Notes: generated by a model not told the origin, from the letters alone. A stretch of 64,000 bases of DNA from Pseudacidovorax sp. (GCF_017991995.1 NZ_JAGOPN010000014.1:1-64000); one strand, 5' to 3'; positions 38,377 to 47,440 are shown, numbered from the stretch's first letter. Translations and numbers: made by a program.

Positions 38377-38394
38377 TTCAACAATTAAATCGTG

Positions 38395-38411
38395 TTGGCA
38401 TGGGGATTGCC
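38395..38411 (+). promoter_or_regulatory. sigma-54 promoter upstream of opgH
   Basis: TTGGCATGGGGATTGCC: GG at 38397-38398 and GC at 38409-38410 are separated by exactly 10 nt, and the motif fits YTGGCACGRNNNTTGCW except two positions. Predicted transcription start is about 38422. Confidence 0.7.
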
Positions 38412-38422
38412 CCATAGCCTGC

Positions 38423-38626
38423 ATGACCCTCCTCACCACCCCCCCTGTCATCCTGCGTCCGCAGCGTGACGCCCTGCGTCGCAAGAACGCGCAGACGGCG
38501 CGCGCCCGCTCGACGCGGAGCCAGGCCCATGCGCCGGCACTCGCCGCCAGCGCCAGCGCGGACTGCGTCTTCAAGCGCCTCCCCGCCATCGGTGAGACCC
38601 CCCTTTCGAATTTCCAGCACTGGTAA
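38423..38626 (+). CDS. possible small ORF in the opgH leader
   Basis: 67-codon open frame starting at the predicted sigma-54 transcript start and ending 9 nt before opgH. The product is Arg/Ala-rich (LRPQRDALRRKNAQ, RSTRSQAHAPALAAS), without recognised homology. It may be a leader peptide coupled to opgH, or only part of a 214-nt untranslated leader. Confidence 0.3.
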   Translation: MTLLTTPPVILRPQRDALRRKNAQTARARSTRSQAHAPALAASASADCVFKRLPAIGETPLSNFQHW

Positions 38627-38635
38627 GGACTCGCC

Positions 38636-40645
38636 ATGAAACCGAACGAGTTTTCGCACCTGAAGGTCCTGACGCCCGAGCAGTTCCAGCCGCGCCGCCC
38701 TGCCGCCCGCGAGGAACGCCATCCCAACGCCGTCACTGCGCCCCCGATCAACCGCGGTTCCATGACGCCTCGCCCCTGGCGCGGTTTCTGGAACAGCATC
38801 GGCACCGCCCTCCTGCTCAAGATGGGCGCGGGTCGTGCCACCGCGGCCGCCCAGCCTGCCGGTCCGGTCCAGCCCTGGGAGCGCGCCGCCAAGCGCCGCC
38901 GACTGACCTTCACGATGCTGGCCCTGTTCAGCACCGTGCTGGCCTCGGCCCTGTTTGCCCAGGTGCAGCCCTACTACGACAACGCCTTCCTGGAATATGG
39001 CCAGATCGCGCTGTATGGCCTGCTCTCCGGCTGGGTGGTCACCGGCTTCGTGACCGCGCTGATGGGTTTCTACGTGTCTGTGCGTGGCGACAAGTACGCC
39101 CTGTCGGCCAAGCAGGTCGCCGACCATCCGATGAATCCGGAGGCCCGCACCGCGATCATCATGCCGATCTGCAACGAGGACGTGGCCACGGTGTTCGCCG
39201 GCCTGCGCGCCACCTGCGAATCGGTGGCCAACACCGGCCATGCGAAGCAGTTTGATGTGTTCGTGCTGTCCGACAGCTACAACCCCGAGATCGCCAAGGC
39301 CGAACGTGCCGCGTGGGAAGAACTGCGCGCCGCCCTGGCCCAGTCCTTTGCCGACAGCCCGAACAAGCCGCAGGTCGAGGTGTACTACCGCCTGCGCACC
39401 CGCCGCACGCACCGCAAGGCCGGCAACGTGGCCGACTTCTGCCGCCGCTGGGGCAAGGACTACCGCTACATGGTCGTGCTCGATGCCGACAGCGTCATGA
39501 GCGGCGACTGCCTGACCAGCATGGTCAAGCTGATGGAAGCCAATCCCACCGCCGGGATCATCCAGACCGCCACGCAGGCCATCGGCCACGTGACGCTGCA
39601 CGCACGCGCGCAGCAGTTCGCCAGCCGCGTGACGGGCCGCCTGTTCACCCTGGGCATGCAGTTCTGGCAGCTGGGGGAATCGCACTACTGGGGCCACAAC
39701 GCCATCATCCGCGTCGCGCCCTTCATGGAGCACTGCGCGCTGGCCCCGATCAAGGGCACGGGCGGCATGTCCGGCGGCATCATGAGCCATGACTTCGTCG
39801 AGGCCGCCCTGATGCGCCGCGCCGGCTACCACGTCTGGCTGGTGTCCGACCTGGTCGGCAGCTACGAGCAGCAGCCGCCCGATCTGCTGGCCGAACTGCA
39901 GCGTGACCGCCGCTGGTGCCAGGGCAACCTGCAAAACGCCCGCCTGATGGCCGAGCCCGGCATCCACCCCGTGCACCGCGCCATGTTCGTGACCGGCACG
40001 ATGGCTTATGTGTCCGCCCCGATGTGGCTGGCTTTCATGACCCTGGGCACCGCCCTGTGGCTGACCGGCTCGCGTCTGGTCCAGGACTGGGCCGTGCTGC
40101 CCATGGAGCTGGCCGGACTGTGGATCTGGACGCTGTGCCTGCTGTTCCTGCCCCGCATCCTAGGCGTGGCCGCGGTGTTCATGCGCGGTGAGCAGAAGAA
40201 CTTCGGCGGTGCGTTCAGCCTGTTCAAGAGCGCCGCGCTGGAAAGCGTCATGGCCATCGTGCAGGCACCCGTGCGCATGCTGGCCCACTCGCTGTTCGTG
40301 ATCGTCGCCCTGACCGGCCTCAAGCTGGAGTGGAAGTCGCCCCCGCGGGAAGCGGCCGCCGTGCCGTGGAGCGAGGCCTTCAACCGCCTGGCGCCAATGA
40401 GCGGTCTGGTGGCTGTGCTGGCCTGCGGCGTGGCGCTGATCGACGCCAGCGCGCTGGTGTGGCTCATGCCCGTCGGCCTGCCGCTGCTGCTGGCCATTCC
40501 CATGGCCGTGCTGACCAGCCGCATCGATGTCGGTGGCGTGATGCGCGAGCGTCACTACCTGCTGATTCCCGAGGAATCCCGGTCGCCCGCCGTGCTGCGC
40601 CGCGCGTGGGCCCACGCGGACCGACTGGCCCTGAAGGCAGCCTGA
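38636..40645 (+). CDS. opgH: Glucans biosynthesis glucosyltransferase OpgH/MdoH
   Basis: Inner-membrane GT2 enzyme that polymerises UDP-glucose into the backbone of osmoregulated periplasmic glucans. 669 residues, shorter than E. coli OpgH (847) at both ends. N-terminal TMs around RLTFTMLALFSTVLASALFA and GQIALYGLLSGWVVTG. Catalytic elements: IIMPICNEDV, VLDADSVMSG, SHDFVEAALMRRAGYHVWLVSD and QRDRRWCQGNLQ (QxxRW). C-terminal TMs follow. No opgG is adjacent, unlike the usual opgGH operon. Preceded by GlrR sites and a sigma-54 promoter; followed by a terminator. Confidence 0.93.
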   Translation: MKPNEFSHLKVLTPEQFQPRRPAAREERHPNAVTAPPINRGSMTPRPWRGFWNSIGTALLLKMGAGRATAAAQPAGPVQPWERAAKRRRLTFTMLALFSTVLASALFAQVQPYYDNAFLEYGQIALYGLLSGWVVTGFVTALMGFYVSVRGDKYALSAKQVADHPMNPEARTAIIMPICNEDVATVFAGLRATCESVANTGHAKQFDVFVLSDSYNPEIAKAERAAWEELRAALAQSFADSPNKPQVEVYYRLRTRRTHRKAGNVADFCRRWGKDYRYMVVLDADSVMSGDCLTSMVKLMEANPTAGIIQTATQAIGHVTLHARAQQFASRVTGRLFTLGMQFWQLGESHYWGHNAIIRVAPFMEHCALAPIKGTGGMSGGIMSHDFVEAALMRRAGYHVWLVSDLVGSYEQQPPDLLAELQRDRRWCQGNLQNARLMAEPGIHPVHRAMFVTGTMAYVSAPMWLAFMTLGTALWLTGSRLVQDWAVLPMELAGLWIWTLCLLFLPRILGVAAVFMRGEQKNFGGAFSLFKSAALESVMAIVQAPVRMLAHSLFVIVALTGLKLEWKSPPREAAAVPWSEAFNRLAPMSGLVAVLACGVALIDASALVWLMPVGLPLLLAIPMAVLTSRIDVGGVMRERHYLLIPEESRSPAVLRRAWAHADRLALKAA

Positions 40646-40665
40646 GTCCGGCGCCTCGCCAAAAC

Positions 40666-40695
40666 AAAACGCCCGCGAATTTCGCGGGCGTTTTT
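40666..40695 (+). terminator. rho-independent terminator of opgH
   Basis: AAAACGCCCGCGA pairs with TCGCGGGCGTTTT across a 3-nt loop and is followed by TTTTT/TCATTT. The A-run on the left makes it potentially bidirectional, also serving the convergent ffh gene. Confidence 0.9.
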
Positions 40696-40754
40696 CATTT
40701 GGGAGATCGGTAGTTTTACCGAAGGATGGATGGGTCGAAGGGCTTGCGCCGAGG

Positions 40755-40778
40755 ATTCGACAGGCTCAGCCCGAACGG
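40755..40778. repeat. REP-like short repeat
   Basis: A TTCGACAGGCTCAGCCCGAACGG-type sequence lies between the opgH terminator and ffh. From general knowledge, similar short sequences recur between genes in Burkholderiales and pseudomonads. Only one copy was noticed here. Confidence 0.4.
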
Positions 40779-40823
40779 CCTCGGGTCAACCGGACCGCAT
40801 GACCGGGCGACCCGCTCCTCGCG

Positions 40824-42218
40824 TCAGAACGGCAGCTTGGGCCCACCCGGCCCGCCCATTCCCGGCAGCCCGGGCATGCCCTTCATGCCGCCCAGGCGCT
40901 TCATCATCTTCATGAGGCCGCCGCCCTTCATCTTCTTCATCATGCCCTGCATCTGCTCGAACTCGTTGAGCAGGCGGTTGACCTCCTGGACCTGCACGCC
41001 GGCGCCCGTGGCGATGCGCTTCTTGCGGCTGGCCTTGATGAGCTCGGGCTTGCGGCGCTCGGTGGGCGTCATGCTGTGGATGATGCCTTCCTTGCGGCGA
41101 ATGTCGCGCTCGGCGCGCGTCAGGTCGGCCTCGCTGGCCTTGGCGGCCAGTTGGGTGGGCAGCTTGTCCATGAAGCTGGAGAGGCCGCCCATCTGCTTCA
41201 TCTGCTGCAACTGGGCCAGGAAGTCTTCCAGGTCGAAGTGGCCGCTCTTGACCTTGGTGGCGAGCTTCTTGGCCGCCTCCATGTCGACACCGGCCGAGAC
41301 CTGCTCGACCAGCGCCACGATGTCGCCCATGCCCAGGATGCGCCCGGCATGGCGCTCGGCGTCGAAGACCTCCAGCCCGTCGATCTTCTCGCTGGTACCA
41401 GCGAACTTGATCGGCACGCCCGTGATCTGCCGCACCGACAGCGCCGCACCGCCGCGCGAGTCGCCGTCCATCTTGGTCAGAATGATGCCGGTCAGCGGCA
41501 GCGCGTCCTTGAAGGCCTTGGCGGTGTTGGCCGCGTCCTGGCCCTGCATGGCGTCGACGACGAACAGGGTCTCGACCGGATTCAAGGCGCCGTGCAGCGT
41601 CTTGATTTCCTCCATCAGCACTTCGTCGATGGCCAGGCGGCCGGCGGTGTCGACCAGCAGCACGTCGAAGTAGTGCCGCTTGGCGTAGTCGAGCGCGGCG
41701 CGGGCGATGTCCAGCGGCTTCTGGTCGGGCGTGCTGGGGAACCACTCGGCGCCGGCCTGCTTCGTCACCGTCTTGAGCTGCTCGATGGCCGCCGGGCGGT
41801 AGACGTCGCCCGAGACGGTCAGCACCTTCTTCTTGCGCTTCTCGATCAGGTGCTTGGCCAGCTTGGCGGTGGTGGTGGTCTTGCCGGCGCCCTGCAGGCC
41901 GGCCATGAGCACCACGGCCGGCGGCTGGGCGTTGAGGTTGATGTCCGAGACGCCCTCGCCCATGGTCGCCGCCAGTTCGCGGTTGACGATGCCCACCAGC
42001 GCCTGGCCGGGCTTGAGGGAACCCATCACCTCCTCGCCCATCGCCTTGTCCTTGACCCGGTTGACGAAGTCGCGCACCACCGGCAGCGCGACGTCGGCCT
42101 CGAGCAGCGCCATGCGCACCTCGCGCATCATGTCCTGCACGTTGGTTTCGGTGATGCGCGCCTGCCCGCTCATCTGCTTGACGAGGCGGGAGAACTTGTC
42201 GGTGAGGGCGGTGGCCAT
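40824..42218 (-). CDS. ffh: Signal recognition particle protein Ffh
   Basis: SRP54 GTPase that binds signal sequences with 4.5S RNA and targets ribosomes to FtsY. 464 residues (E. coli 453). N domain MATALTDKFSRLVKQMSG; G1 VVLMAGLQGAGKTTTTAKLA; the DTAGRLAIDEVLM motif; TKMDGDSRGGAALS; and GMGDIVALVEQ linking to the M domain. The C-terminal M domain is Met-rich (QMQGMMKKMKGGGLMKMMKRLGG). The open frame upstream of 42218 is not needed. Divergent from the YpjD-like gene. Confidence 0.97.
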   Translation of the reverse strand: MATALTDKFSRLVKQMSGQARITETNVQDMMREVRMALLEADVALPVVRDFVNRVKDKAMGEEVMGSLKPGQALVGIVNRELAATMGEGVSDINLNAQPPAVVLMAGLQGAGKTTTTAKLAKHLIEKRKKKVLTVSGDVYRPAAIEQLKTVTKQAGAEWFPSTPDQKPLDIARAALDYAKRHYFDVLLVDTAGRLAIDEVLMEEIKTLHGALNPVETLFVVDAMQGQDAANTAKAFKDALPLTGIILTKMDGDSRGGAALSVRQITGVPIKFAGTSEKIDGLEVFDAERHAGRILGMGDIVALVEQVSAGVDMEAAKKLATKVKSGHFDLEDFLAQLQQMKQMGGLSSFMDKLPTQLAAKASEADLTRAERDIRRKEGIIHSMTPTERRKPELIKASRKKRIATGAGVQVQEVNRLLNEFEQMQGMMKKMKGGGLMKMMKRLGGMKGMPGLPGMGGPGGPKLPF

Positions 42219-42331
42219 GGATGGGAGGGGAAGAAGGCTGGGGAAGGAAGCGGCCGCGCCGCGGCGGCGGCCGAGTCCGGGGCGGGCACGGCGGGGTGTC
42301 CGGCGGGCCCCGTCCGCTGGGGGCCAAAGGC

Positions 42332-42337
42332 TAAACT
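42332..42337 (+). promoter_or_regulatory. -10 candidate for the cytochrome-assembly gene, leaderless spacing
   Basis: TAAACT ends 6 nt before the ATG at 42344; no Shine-Dalgarno is visible. Confidence 0.45.
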
Positions 42338-42343
42338 CAGCGG

Positions 42344-43153
42344 ATGATTCTAGCGAGCCCCTCCCCACTCAGCGTGGCCCTGGGCATCGCCACGGCCGCG
42401 GCCTACGGCGTGGCCGCCGCCTTCTCCCACAAGCTCAACCGCAGCGCCACCCAGACCGTCGTCGCCATCGCGTGGCTGCTGCACGCGGCAGCGCTGGCCG
42501 CCGGCCTGCTGCCAGGCACGCCGCGCTTCGGCTTCGCACCGGCCCTGTCGATCACGGCTTGGCTGGTGATGACGGTCTATGCCGTGGAAAGCCGGCTCTT
42601 CCCGGGCCTGACGGTGCGCCGCGTGCTGGCGGGGCTGGGCGCGCTGGCGGCACTGCTGGCCGCAGCCTTTCCGGGTTCGCCGCTGCACATGAATGCCTCG
42701 CCCTGGCTGCCGCTGCATCTGGCACTGGGCATCGCCAGCTACGGGCTCTTCGGCGCAGCTGTGGTGCATGCCTGGCTCATGACGCGGGCCGAGCAGCGCA
42801 TCCGCCAGGCGGCCGATCCGCATGCGGGCCTGCCGCTGCTGACGCTGGAGCGCCTGACCTTCCGCTTCGTCACGGCCGGTTTCGTGCTGCTGTCGGCCAC
42901 GCTGCTGGCGGGCCTGTTGTTCAGCGAGACGCTCTACGGGCCCCAGGTGCGCGCCTGGAAGTGGGACCACAAGACGGTGTTCTCGCTGCTGGCCTGGCTG
43001 AGCTTCGCCATCCTGCTGGCCGGCCGCAGCCGCTTCGGCTGGCGGGGCCGCACGGCCAAGCGCGTGCTCTATGCGGGGGCCGTGCTGCTGCTGCTGGCCT
43101 ACGTGGGCTCGCGCTTCGTGCTCGAAGTGGTGCTGCACCGGCCCGTCGCCTGA
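42344..43153 (+). CDS. CcsA/YpjD-like cytochrome c assembly family membrane protein
   Basis: 269-residue protein with eight predicted transmembrane helices. The conserved core has LPLHLALGIASYGLFGAAVVHAW, with the His of the haem-handling family, and YGPQVRAWKWDHKTVFSLLAWLSFAILLAGR, with a second conserved WxWDxK/H region. E. coli YpjD is the closest well-known relative by layout. It is followed by the PP0621-like gene with a TGATG overlap. True haem-handling function is unproven for this subgroup. Confidence 0.85.
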   Translation: MILASPSPLSVALGIATAAAYGVAAAFSHKLNRSATQTVVAIAWLLHAAALAAGLLPGTPRFGFAPALSITAWLVMTVYAVESRLFPGLTVRRVLAGLGALAALLAAAFPGSPLHMNASPWLPLHLALGIASYGLFGAAVVHAWLMTRAEQRIRQAADPHAGLPLLTLERLTFRFVTAGFVLLSATLLAGLLFSETLYGPQVRAWKWDHKTVFSLLAWLSFAILLAGRSRFGWRGRTAKRVLYAGAVLLLLAYVGSRFVLEVVLHRPVA

Positions 43154-43392
43154 TGAAATTCCTGCTCGTGACCCTCGTGGTGGCCGTGGCCATCTGGATC
43201 TGGCGGCGCAACCGCCAGGAAGAACTGGACGCCGCATCGCCGCCCCGGCCCAACGCCCGGCCGGCCGTCCGGGGGCCACAGCAGATGGTGCGCTGCGCCC
43301 ATTGCGGCCTGCACCTGCCGGCCGCCGACGCCGTGTCCGGCCGCCACGGCACCTATTGCAGCGACCGGCACCGCAACGCCGCGGAGCCATGA
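43153..43392 (+). CDS. PP0621-like small zinc-ribbon membrane protein
   Basis: 79 residues. N-terminal TM LLVTLVVAVAIWIWRR, then a linker, then a treble-clef/zinc-ribbon-like end MVRCAHCGLHLPAADAV with the later YCSDRHRN (Cys pair plus Cys and His). Both ends overlap neighbours: TGATG with the YpjD-like gene and ATGA with pilS, indicating translational coupling within a single operon. Function unknown; the genomic position next to pilS is the main clue. Confidence 0.8.
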   Translation: MKFLLVTLVVAVAIWIWRRNRQEELDAASPPRPNARPAVRGPQQMVRCAHCGLHLPAADAVSGRHGTYCSDRHRNAAEP

Positions 43393-45086
43393 CACCGGAC
43401 ACGGACTTTCCGTCGTCAAACACGGACTGGTCCGCGCTGGAAACCCGCACCGAGCGCAGCCAGGCCCTGCAGCGGGTGTGGCGTGGCTTCATGACGGCCC
43501 GGCCGGCGGTGGGACTGCTGCTGCTGGCGCTGCAGGGCATTGCCTTCGCCCTGGGCCAGTCCACGCACGCGCCGACCCTGGCCATCACGGCCCTCTACGC
43601 CGCCTTCACCCTGGCCGACCGGCTGCGTACACCCGCGCGCCTGCCGCTGCGACGGCTGGGCATGACCTGGCTGCTGTGCATCGGCCTCGACGTTGCCGTG
43701 TTCGCACTGCTTCAGGCGCTGCAGACCGGCACCACGGTCAACTACACGCCCTTGCTGGCCCTTCCGGTGCTCATGGCGGCCGTGGCCGGGGGCCTGGTGG
43801 TCGGGCTGGCCACCACCTCGGCCGCCACGCTGCTGATGCTGGCCGAGGCGCTGCGCTTCCAGCTCACGGCCGGCCCCGACGGGCCGGGCCGGTTGCTCCA
43901 GGCCGCACTGACCGGCACGGGCCTGTTCGTGCTGTCGCTGCTGGCCCACCAGCTGGCGCTGCGGCTGGCCCGCGAAGAGGCCCGCGCCAGCCGCAGCCAG
44001 GATTCGGCCCAGTTGCAGGCGCAGATCAATGCCCTCGTGATCGAGGCGCTGGCCGAAGGCGTGCTGGTGGTGGACGAGGCCGGCCGCGTGCACACGGCCA
44101 ACCCGGCCGCCGATGCCCTGCTGGGGGGCGGGCTGGACCGCGGCTCGCTGCCGCGCTCGCTGCTGGCCCATCCGGCGTGGCAGCCGCTGGCCAGCCTGGC
44201 GCAGCGCACCTTCGAGGACAGGGCCGACCTCGGCGCCGACCTGCCGATCGCCCAGCCTCAGGCCACGCCGCGCGAGCTGCGGGTGCGCACCCGGCTGACG
44301 GCCGTGGACGGCGCCCGCGACCGCGGCTTCTGCGTGATGTTCCTGCAGGACCTGCGACAGCTGGAAGCCCGCATCCGCACCGAGAAGATGGCTGCGATGG
44401 GCCGCATGTCGGCGGCCGTCGCGCACGAGATCCGCAATCCGCTGGCCGCCATCACGCAGGCCAGCGCCCTGCTGGAGGAGGATCTGACCGAGCCGGCACA
44501 GCAGCGCCTCAATGCCATGGTTCAGCAGAACGCACGCCGGCTCGGCCGCATCGTCGACGAGGTGCTGGACGTCGCGCGCGTGCGCCAGCAGGGCAGTGAC
44601 CTGGGCCAGGGAACGGCCCTGCCCCTTGCCGCCAGCGTCTACACCATGGTCGACGAGTGGAGCCGCCAGAGCGGCCGCGCGCAGCCGGCCCTGCGCCTGG
44701 TGGAAAGTCTGCCGGCGGTGCGCTTCAACGAGGAGCACCTGCGGCGCATCCTGGTCAACCTGCTGGACAACGCCGCCCGCTATGCAGGACCGGGCGAGGA
44801 ATCCATCCGCGTCCACACCTTCGCCGCGGGCGACGGCCGGCCCACCCTGGCCGTCTGGAGCGACGGCGCGCCCCTGGAGCAGGGCGTGGAACGCCACCTG
44901 TTCGAGCCCTTCTTCTCGTCCGAGAGCCGCTCCAGCGGGCTGGGCCTGTTCATCTGCCGCGAGCTGTGCGAGCGCCATGGGGCCACCATCCGCTACGAAC
45001 GCCTGCGTCCCGCACCCGACGTGCCGGCCGGCAATGCCTTCCTGCTGAGCTTCGCGCCAGCGCAGGCGGGCGCTTTGCCACAATAG
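43389..45086 (+). CDS. pilS: Sensor histidine kinase PilS-like
   Basis: 565 residues. About six N-terminal transmembrane helices (VGLLLLALQGIAFALG to LTGTGLFVLSLLAHQLAL), then a PAS-like domain (VIEALAEGVLVVDEAGRVHTANPAADALL), H-box AAVAHEIRNPLAAITQASALLEE, N-box LVNLLDNAARYA and G2 SSGLGLFICRELCERHG. The G1 box, usually DxGPG, is degenerate (WSDGAPLEQG). This layout and the following sigma-54 regulator fit PilS-PilR, which controls pilin transcription, though no pilA is in the window. Confidence 0.85.
   Translation: MTPDTDFPSSNTDWSALETRTERSQALQRVWRGFMTARPAVGLLLLALQGIAFALGQSTHAPTLAITALYAAFTLADRLRTPARLPLRRLGMTWLLCIGLDVAVFALLQALQTGTTVNYTPLLALPVLMAAVAGGLVVGLATTSAATLLMLAEALRFQLTAGPDGPGRLLQAALTGTGLFVLSLLAHQLALRLAREEARASRSQDSAQLQAQINALVIEALAEGVLVVDEAGRVHTANPAADALLGGGLDRGSLPRSLLAHPAWQPLASLAQRTFEDRADLGADLPIAQPQATPRELRVRTRLTAVDGARDRGFCVMFLQDLRQLEARIRTEKMAAMGRMSAAVAHEIRNPLAAITQASALLEEDLTEPAQQRLNAMVQQNARRLGRIVDEVLDVARVRQQGSDLGQGTALPLAASVYTMVDEWSRQSGRAQPALRLVESLPAVRFNEEHLRRILVNLLDNAARYAGPGEESIRVHTFAAGDGRPTLAVWSDGAPLEQGVERHLFEPFFSSESRSSGLGLFICRELCERHGATIRYERLRPAPDVPAGNAFLLSFAPAQAGALPQ
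45079..45084 (+). promoter_or_regulatory. pilR -10-like hexamer
   Basis: CACAAT ends 6 nt before the GTG start of pilR (45091), inside the end of pilS. Could allow separate leaderless pilR transcription. Confidence 0.3.
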
Positions 45087-45090
45087 CTCG

Positions 45091-46629
45091 GTGAGCAGTT
45101 CTCCCGCATCGCCGCCGGCGCAGATCCTCGTCGTGGACGACGAGCCCGACCTGCGCACCCTCTACGAGCTGACCCTGCTGCGCGAGGGCTACCTGGTCGA
45201 AGCGGCCAGCAGCGTGGAGGAGGCGTGGCAGCACCTGCAGGCCAACCGCTTCGATGCCGTGATCACCGACATGCGGCTGCCCGACGGCCTCGGCCTGGAA
45301 CTGCTGCAGCGCATCGCCCGCCACCAGCGCAGCGAGCGCTGCGTCGTGATGACCGCCTACGGCTCGGCCGAGAACGCTGTCGAGGCGCTCAAGGCGGGCG
45401 CCTTCGACTACCTGACCAAGCCGGTGGACCTGAAGCAGTTCCGCAGCGTGGTGGCCTCGGCCGTGCAGGAGCGCCCGGGCGGCACGCCGGCACGTCCCGC
45501 GTCGCCACGCGAGTCCGCGCCGATCGTGCCGGCCGAAGAAGCGCCGGCCGAGGCAGGCGTCGCGCCCGCGGCCCGCGCCGCGCTGGCGCGCCTGGTGGGC
45601 GAGTCGGACGTCATGCGCGCCGTCAAGGCCCGCATCGTGCGTGTGGCACGCGGCATGGCGCCGGTGCTGATTCACGGCGAATCGGGCACGGGCAAGGAAT
45701 TGGTGGCGCGCGCCCTGCACGGCTGCAGCCAACGGGCGGGAGGCCCCTTCGTCGCCGTCAACTGTGGCGCCATTCCGGAGGCGCTGCTGGAAGCCGAGTT
45801 CTTCGGCGCACGCAAGGGCTCCTACACCGGCGCGATGCAGGACCGTGACGGCTACTTCCAGGCGGCGCGCGGGGGCACGCTCTTCCTCGACGAGATCGGC
45901 GACCTGCCGCTGGCCATGCAGTCCAAGCTGCTGCGGGCCATCCAGGAACGCTGCGTGCGCCCCATCGGCAGCACACAGGAGGAGCCCGTGGACGTGCGCA
46001 TCGTCAGCGCCACACACAAGGACCTGCAGGCCGAGGTGCTGGCGGGCCGCTTCCGGCAGGACCTGTTCTACCGCCTCAACGTGATCGAGGTCCGGCTGCC
46101 GCCGCTGCGCGAGCGCCGGGAAGACCTGTCGGCCCTGTGCACCGCCCTGCTGGCGCGCATCGCCGAGGAAAGCGGCCAGCCGGTGCCGAGGATGACGATG
46201 CAGGTGCTGCTCAAGCTCGAATCGCATCCGCTGCGCGGCAACGTGCGCGAACTGGAGAACCTGCTGCATCGCGCGGTGGCACTCAGCGAGGGTGACACGC
46301 TGCAGCTGGACGTCGAGGCCGCGGACGGCAGCGGTATGCAGGACCTGTCCATGCCGCTCTTTGCCACGCCAGCGCCGGGCGCCGTGACGGCCGTTCCCGT
46401 GCCGGAGGCCGCGCCCACCCGATCGCCGGCAGTCGCGGGAGCCCCCCCCGTGCCCACTGATCTGCAGCAGTACCTCGACGACCAGGAACGCGGCATCGTC
46501 GAGCGCGCGCTGCGCGAGGCCAACTACAACCGCACCGCCGCCGCAGCGCGCCTGGGCCTGAGCCTGCGCCAGATCCGCTACCGCATCGCGCGTCTGGGCA
46601 TCGCGGTGCCGCATGGCGACGATGACTGA
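45091..46629 (+). CDS. pilR: Sigma-54-dependent response regulator PilR-like
   Basis: 512 residues. Receiver domain (ILVVDDEPDLRTLYELTLLREGY; phospho-Asp in AVITDMRLPDGLG; DYLTKPVDLKQF). AAA+ core: HGESGTGKELVARALHG, sigma-54 loop GSYTGA, GTLFLDEIGDLPL and SATHKDLQAEV. A Pro/Ala-rich linker precedes the Fis-type HTH (NYNRTAAAARLGLSLRQIRYRIARLG). GTG start 4 nt after pilS. In relatives it activates pilA and other surface genes. Confidence 0.88.
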   Translation: MSSSPASPPAQILVVDDEPDLRTLYELTLLREGYLVEAASSVEEAWQHLQANRFDAVITDMRLPDGLGLELLQRIARHQRSERCVVMTAYGSAENAVEALKAGAFDYLTKPVDLKQFRSVVASAVQERPGGTPARPASPRESAPIVPAEEAPAEAGVAPAARAALARLVGESDVMRAVKARIVRVARGMAPVLIHGESGTGKELVARALHGCSQRAGGPFVAVNCGAIPEALLEAEFFGARKGSYTGAMQDRDGYFQAARGGTLFLDEIGDLPLAMQSKLLRAIQERCVRPIGSTQEEPVDVRIVSATHKDLQAEVLAGRFRQDLFYRLNVIEVRLPPLRERREDLSALCTALLARIAEESGQPVPRMTMQVLLKLESHPLRGNVRELENLLHRAVALSEGDTLQLDVEAADGSGMQDLSMPLFATPAPGAVTAVPVPEAAPTRSPAVAGAPPVPTDLQQYLDDQERGIVERALREANYNRTAAAARLGLSLRQIRYRIARLGIAVPHGDDD

Positions 46630-47203
46630 GCCCGACACCGCCCCCTGGGACGGTGGCTGGCTGCGGGCGGCGCGGCGGCTGGACACCCCCAACTTCGGCC
46701 CCCGTCCGGCGGGAGCCTGCATCGACCTCCTGGTGGTGCACTCCATCAGCCTGCCGCCCGGCCACTATGGCGGCGAGGAGGTGCAGCAGCTCTTCACCAA
46801 CCGGCTGGACTGGGACGCGCATCCCTACTTCGCGCAGATCCGGGGCCTGGAGGTCTCGGCGCACTTCTACATCCGTCGCAATGGCGAACTCTGGCAGTTC
46901 GTGAGCGTGGACGACCGGGCCTGGCACGCGGGCGTCTCGCAGTGGCGGGGTCGCGCCAACTGCAATGACGATTCGGTCGGCGTGGAACTGGAAGGCCTGG
47001 AAGGCGAGCGTTTCGAGGACGCGCAGTACGAGACGCTGGCCCAGCTCGCGCGGGCACTGTCGGCCCGCTATCCGATTGCCCACATCGCCGGCCACGAACA
47101 CATCGCCCCCGGCCGCAAATACGACCCGGGGCCGGGCTTCGACTGGGCCCGCTTGGCGCGGCAGCTGGCGGGCACCGCCATCGCCTTCCCGGCCGCTCCT
47201 TAA
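46613..47203 (+). CDS. ampD: 1,6-anhydro-N-acetylmuramyl-L-alanine amidase AmpD
   Basis: Cytosolic zinc amidase of the peptidoglycan recycling pathway; it cleaves anhydromuropeptides released by enzymes such as Slt. 196 residues (E. coli 183). Amidase_2 fold: LLVVHSISLPPG with the first zinc His, VSAHFYIRRNGELWQFV, AWHAGVSQWRGR, NDDSVGVELEG, and the last zinc ligands His and Asp in GHEHIAPGRKYDPGPGFDW. Overlaps the 3' end of pilR; ATG 46622 is an alternative start. Its activity affects induction of AmpC-type beta-lactamases where present. Confidence 0.93.
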   Translation: MATMTEPDTAPWDGGWLRAARRLDTPNFGPRPAGACIDLLVVHSISLPPGHYGGEEVQQLFTNRLDWDAHPYFAQIRGLEVSAHFYIRRNGELWQFVSVDDRAWHAGVSQWRGRANCNDDSVGVELEGLEGERFEDAQYETLAQLARALSARYPIAHIAGHEHIAPGRKYDPGPGFDWARLARQLAGTAIAFPAAP

Positions 47204-47423
47204 ATTTTTCAATCGGACCCCGGGGAGCGATGGCGCCAGCGCTCCGGGGCGGGCCGGATGGCCGGACGTCGCCAAGCCCCTGTTCATGCGGGTTTGCGCG
47301 CCAAATCGCCCGCCAAGCCCCATCGTTGCGGCCTCGGCCGCGCAGGCACCTACTGCTGCTTGGCTCCGGCGCGAAATCCTGGGGTTTCACCGGAAGTCAA
47401 GCTTGACCCGGCAGCCCGACCAA

Positions 47424-47439
47424 ACACTACCGGTAGTGC
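47424..47439. promoter_or_regulatory. NrdR box 1
   Basis: ACACTACCGGTAGTGC contains the perfect palindrome CACTACCGGTAGTG and matches the outer positions of the 16-bp NrdR box acaCwAtATaTwGtgt. It is directly upstream of the -35. Confidence 0.65.
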
Positions 47440-47440
47440 A

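Noticed and set aside
38302-38394. Third GlrR site near opgH
   Set aside because: No further TGTC-N10-GACA was found between site 2 and the sigma-54 promoter.
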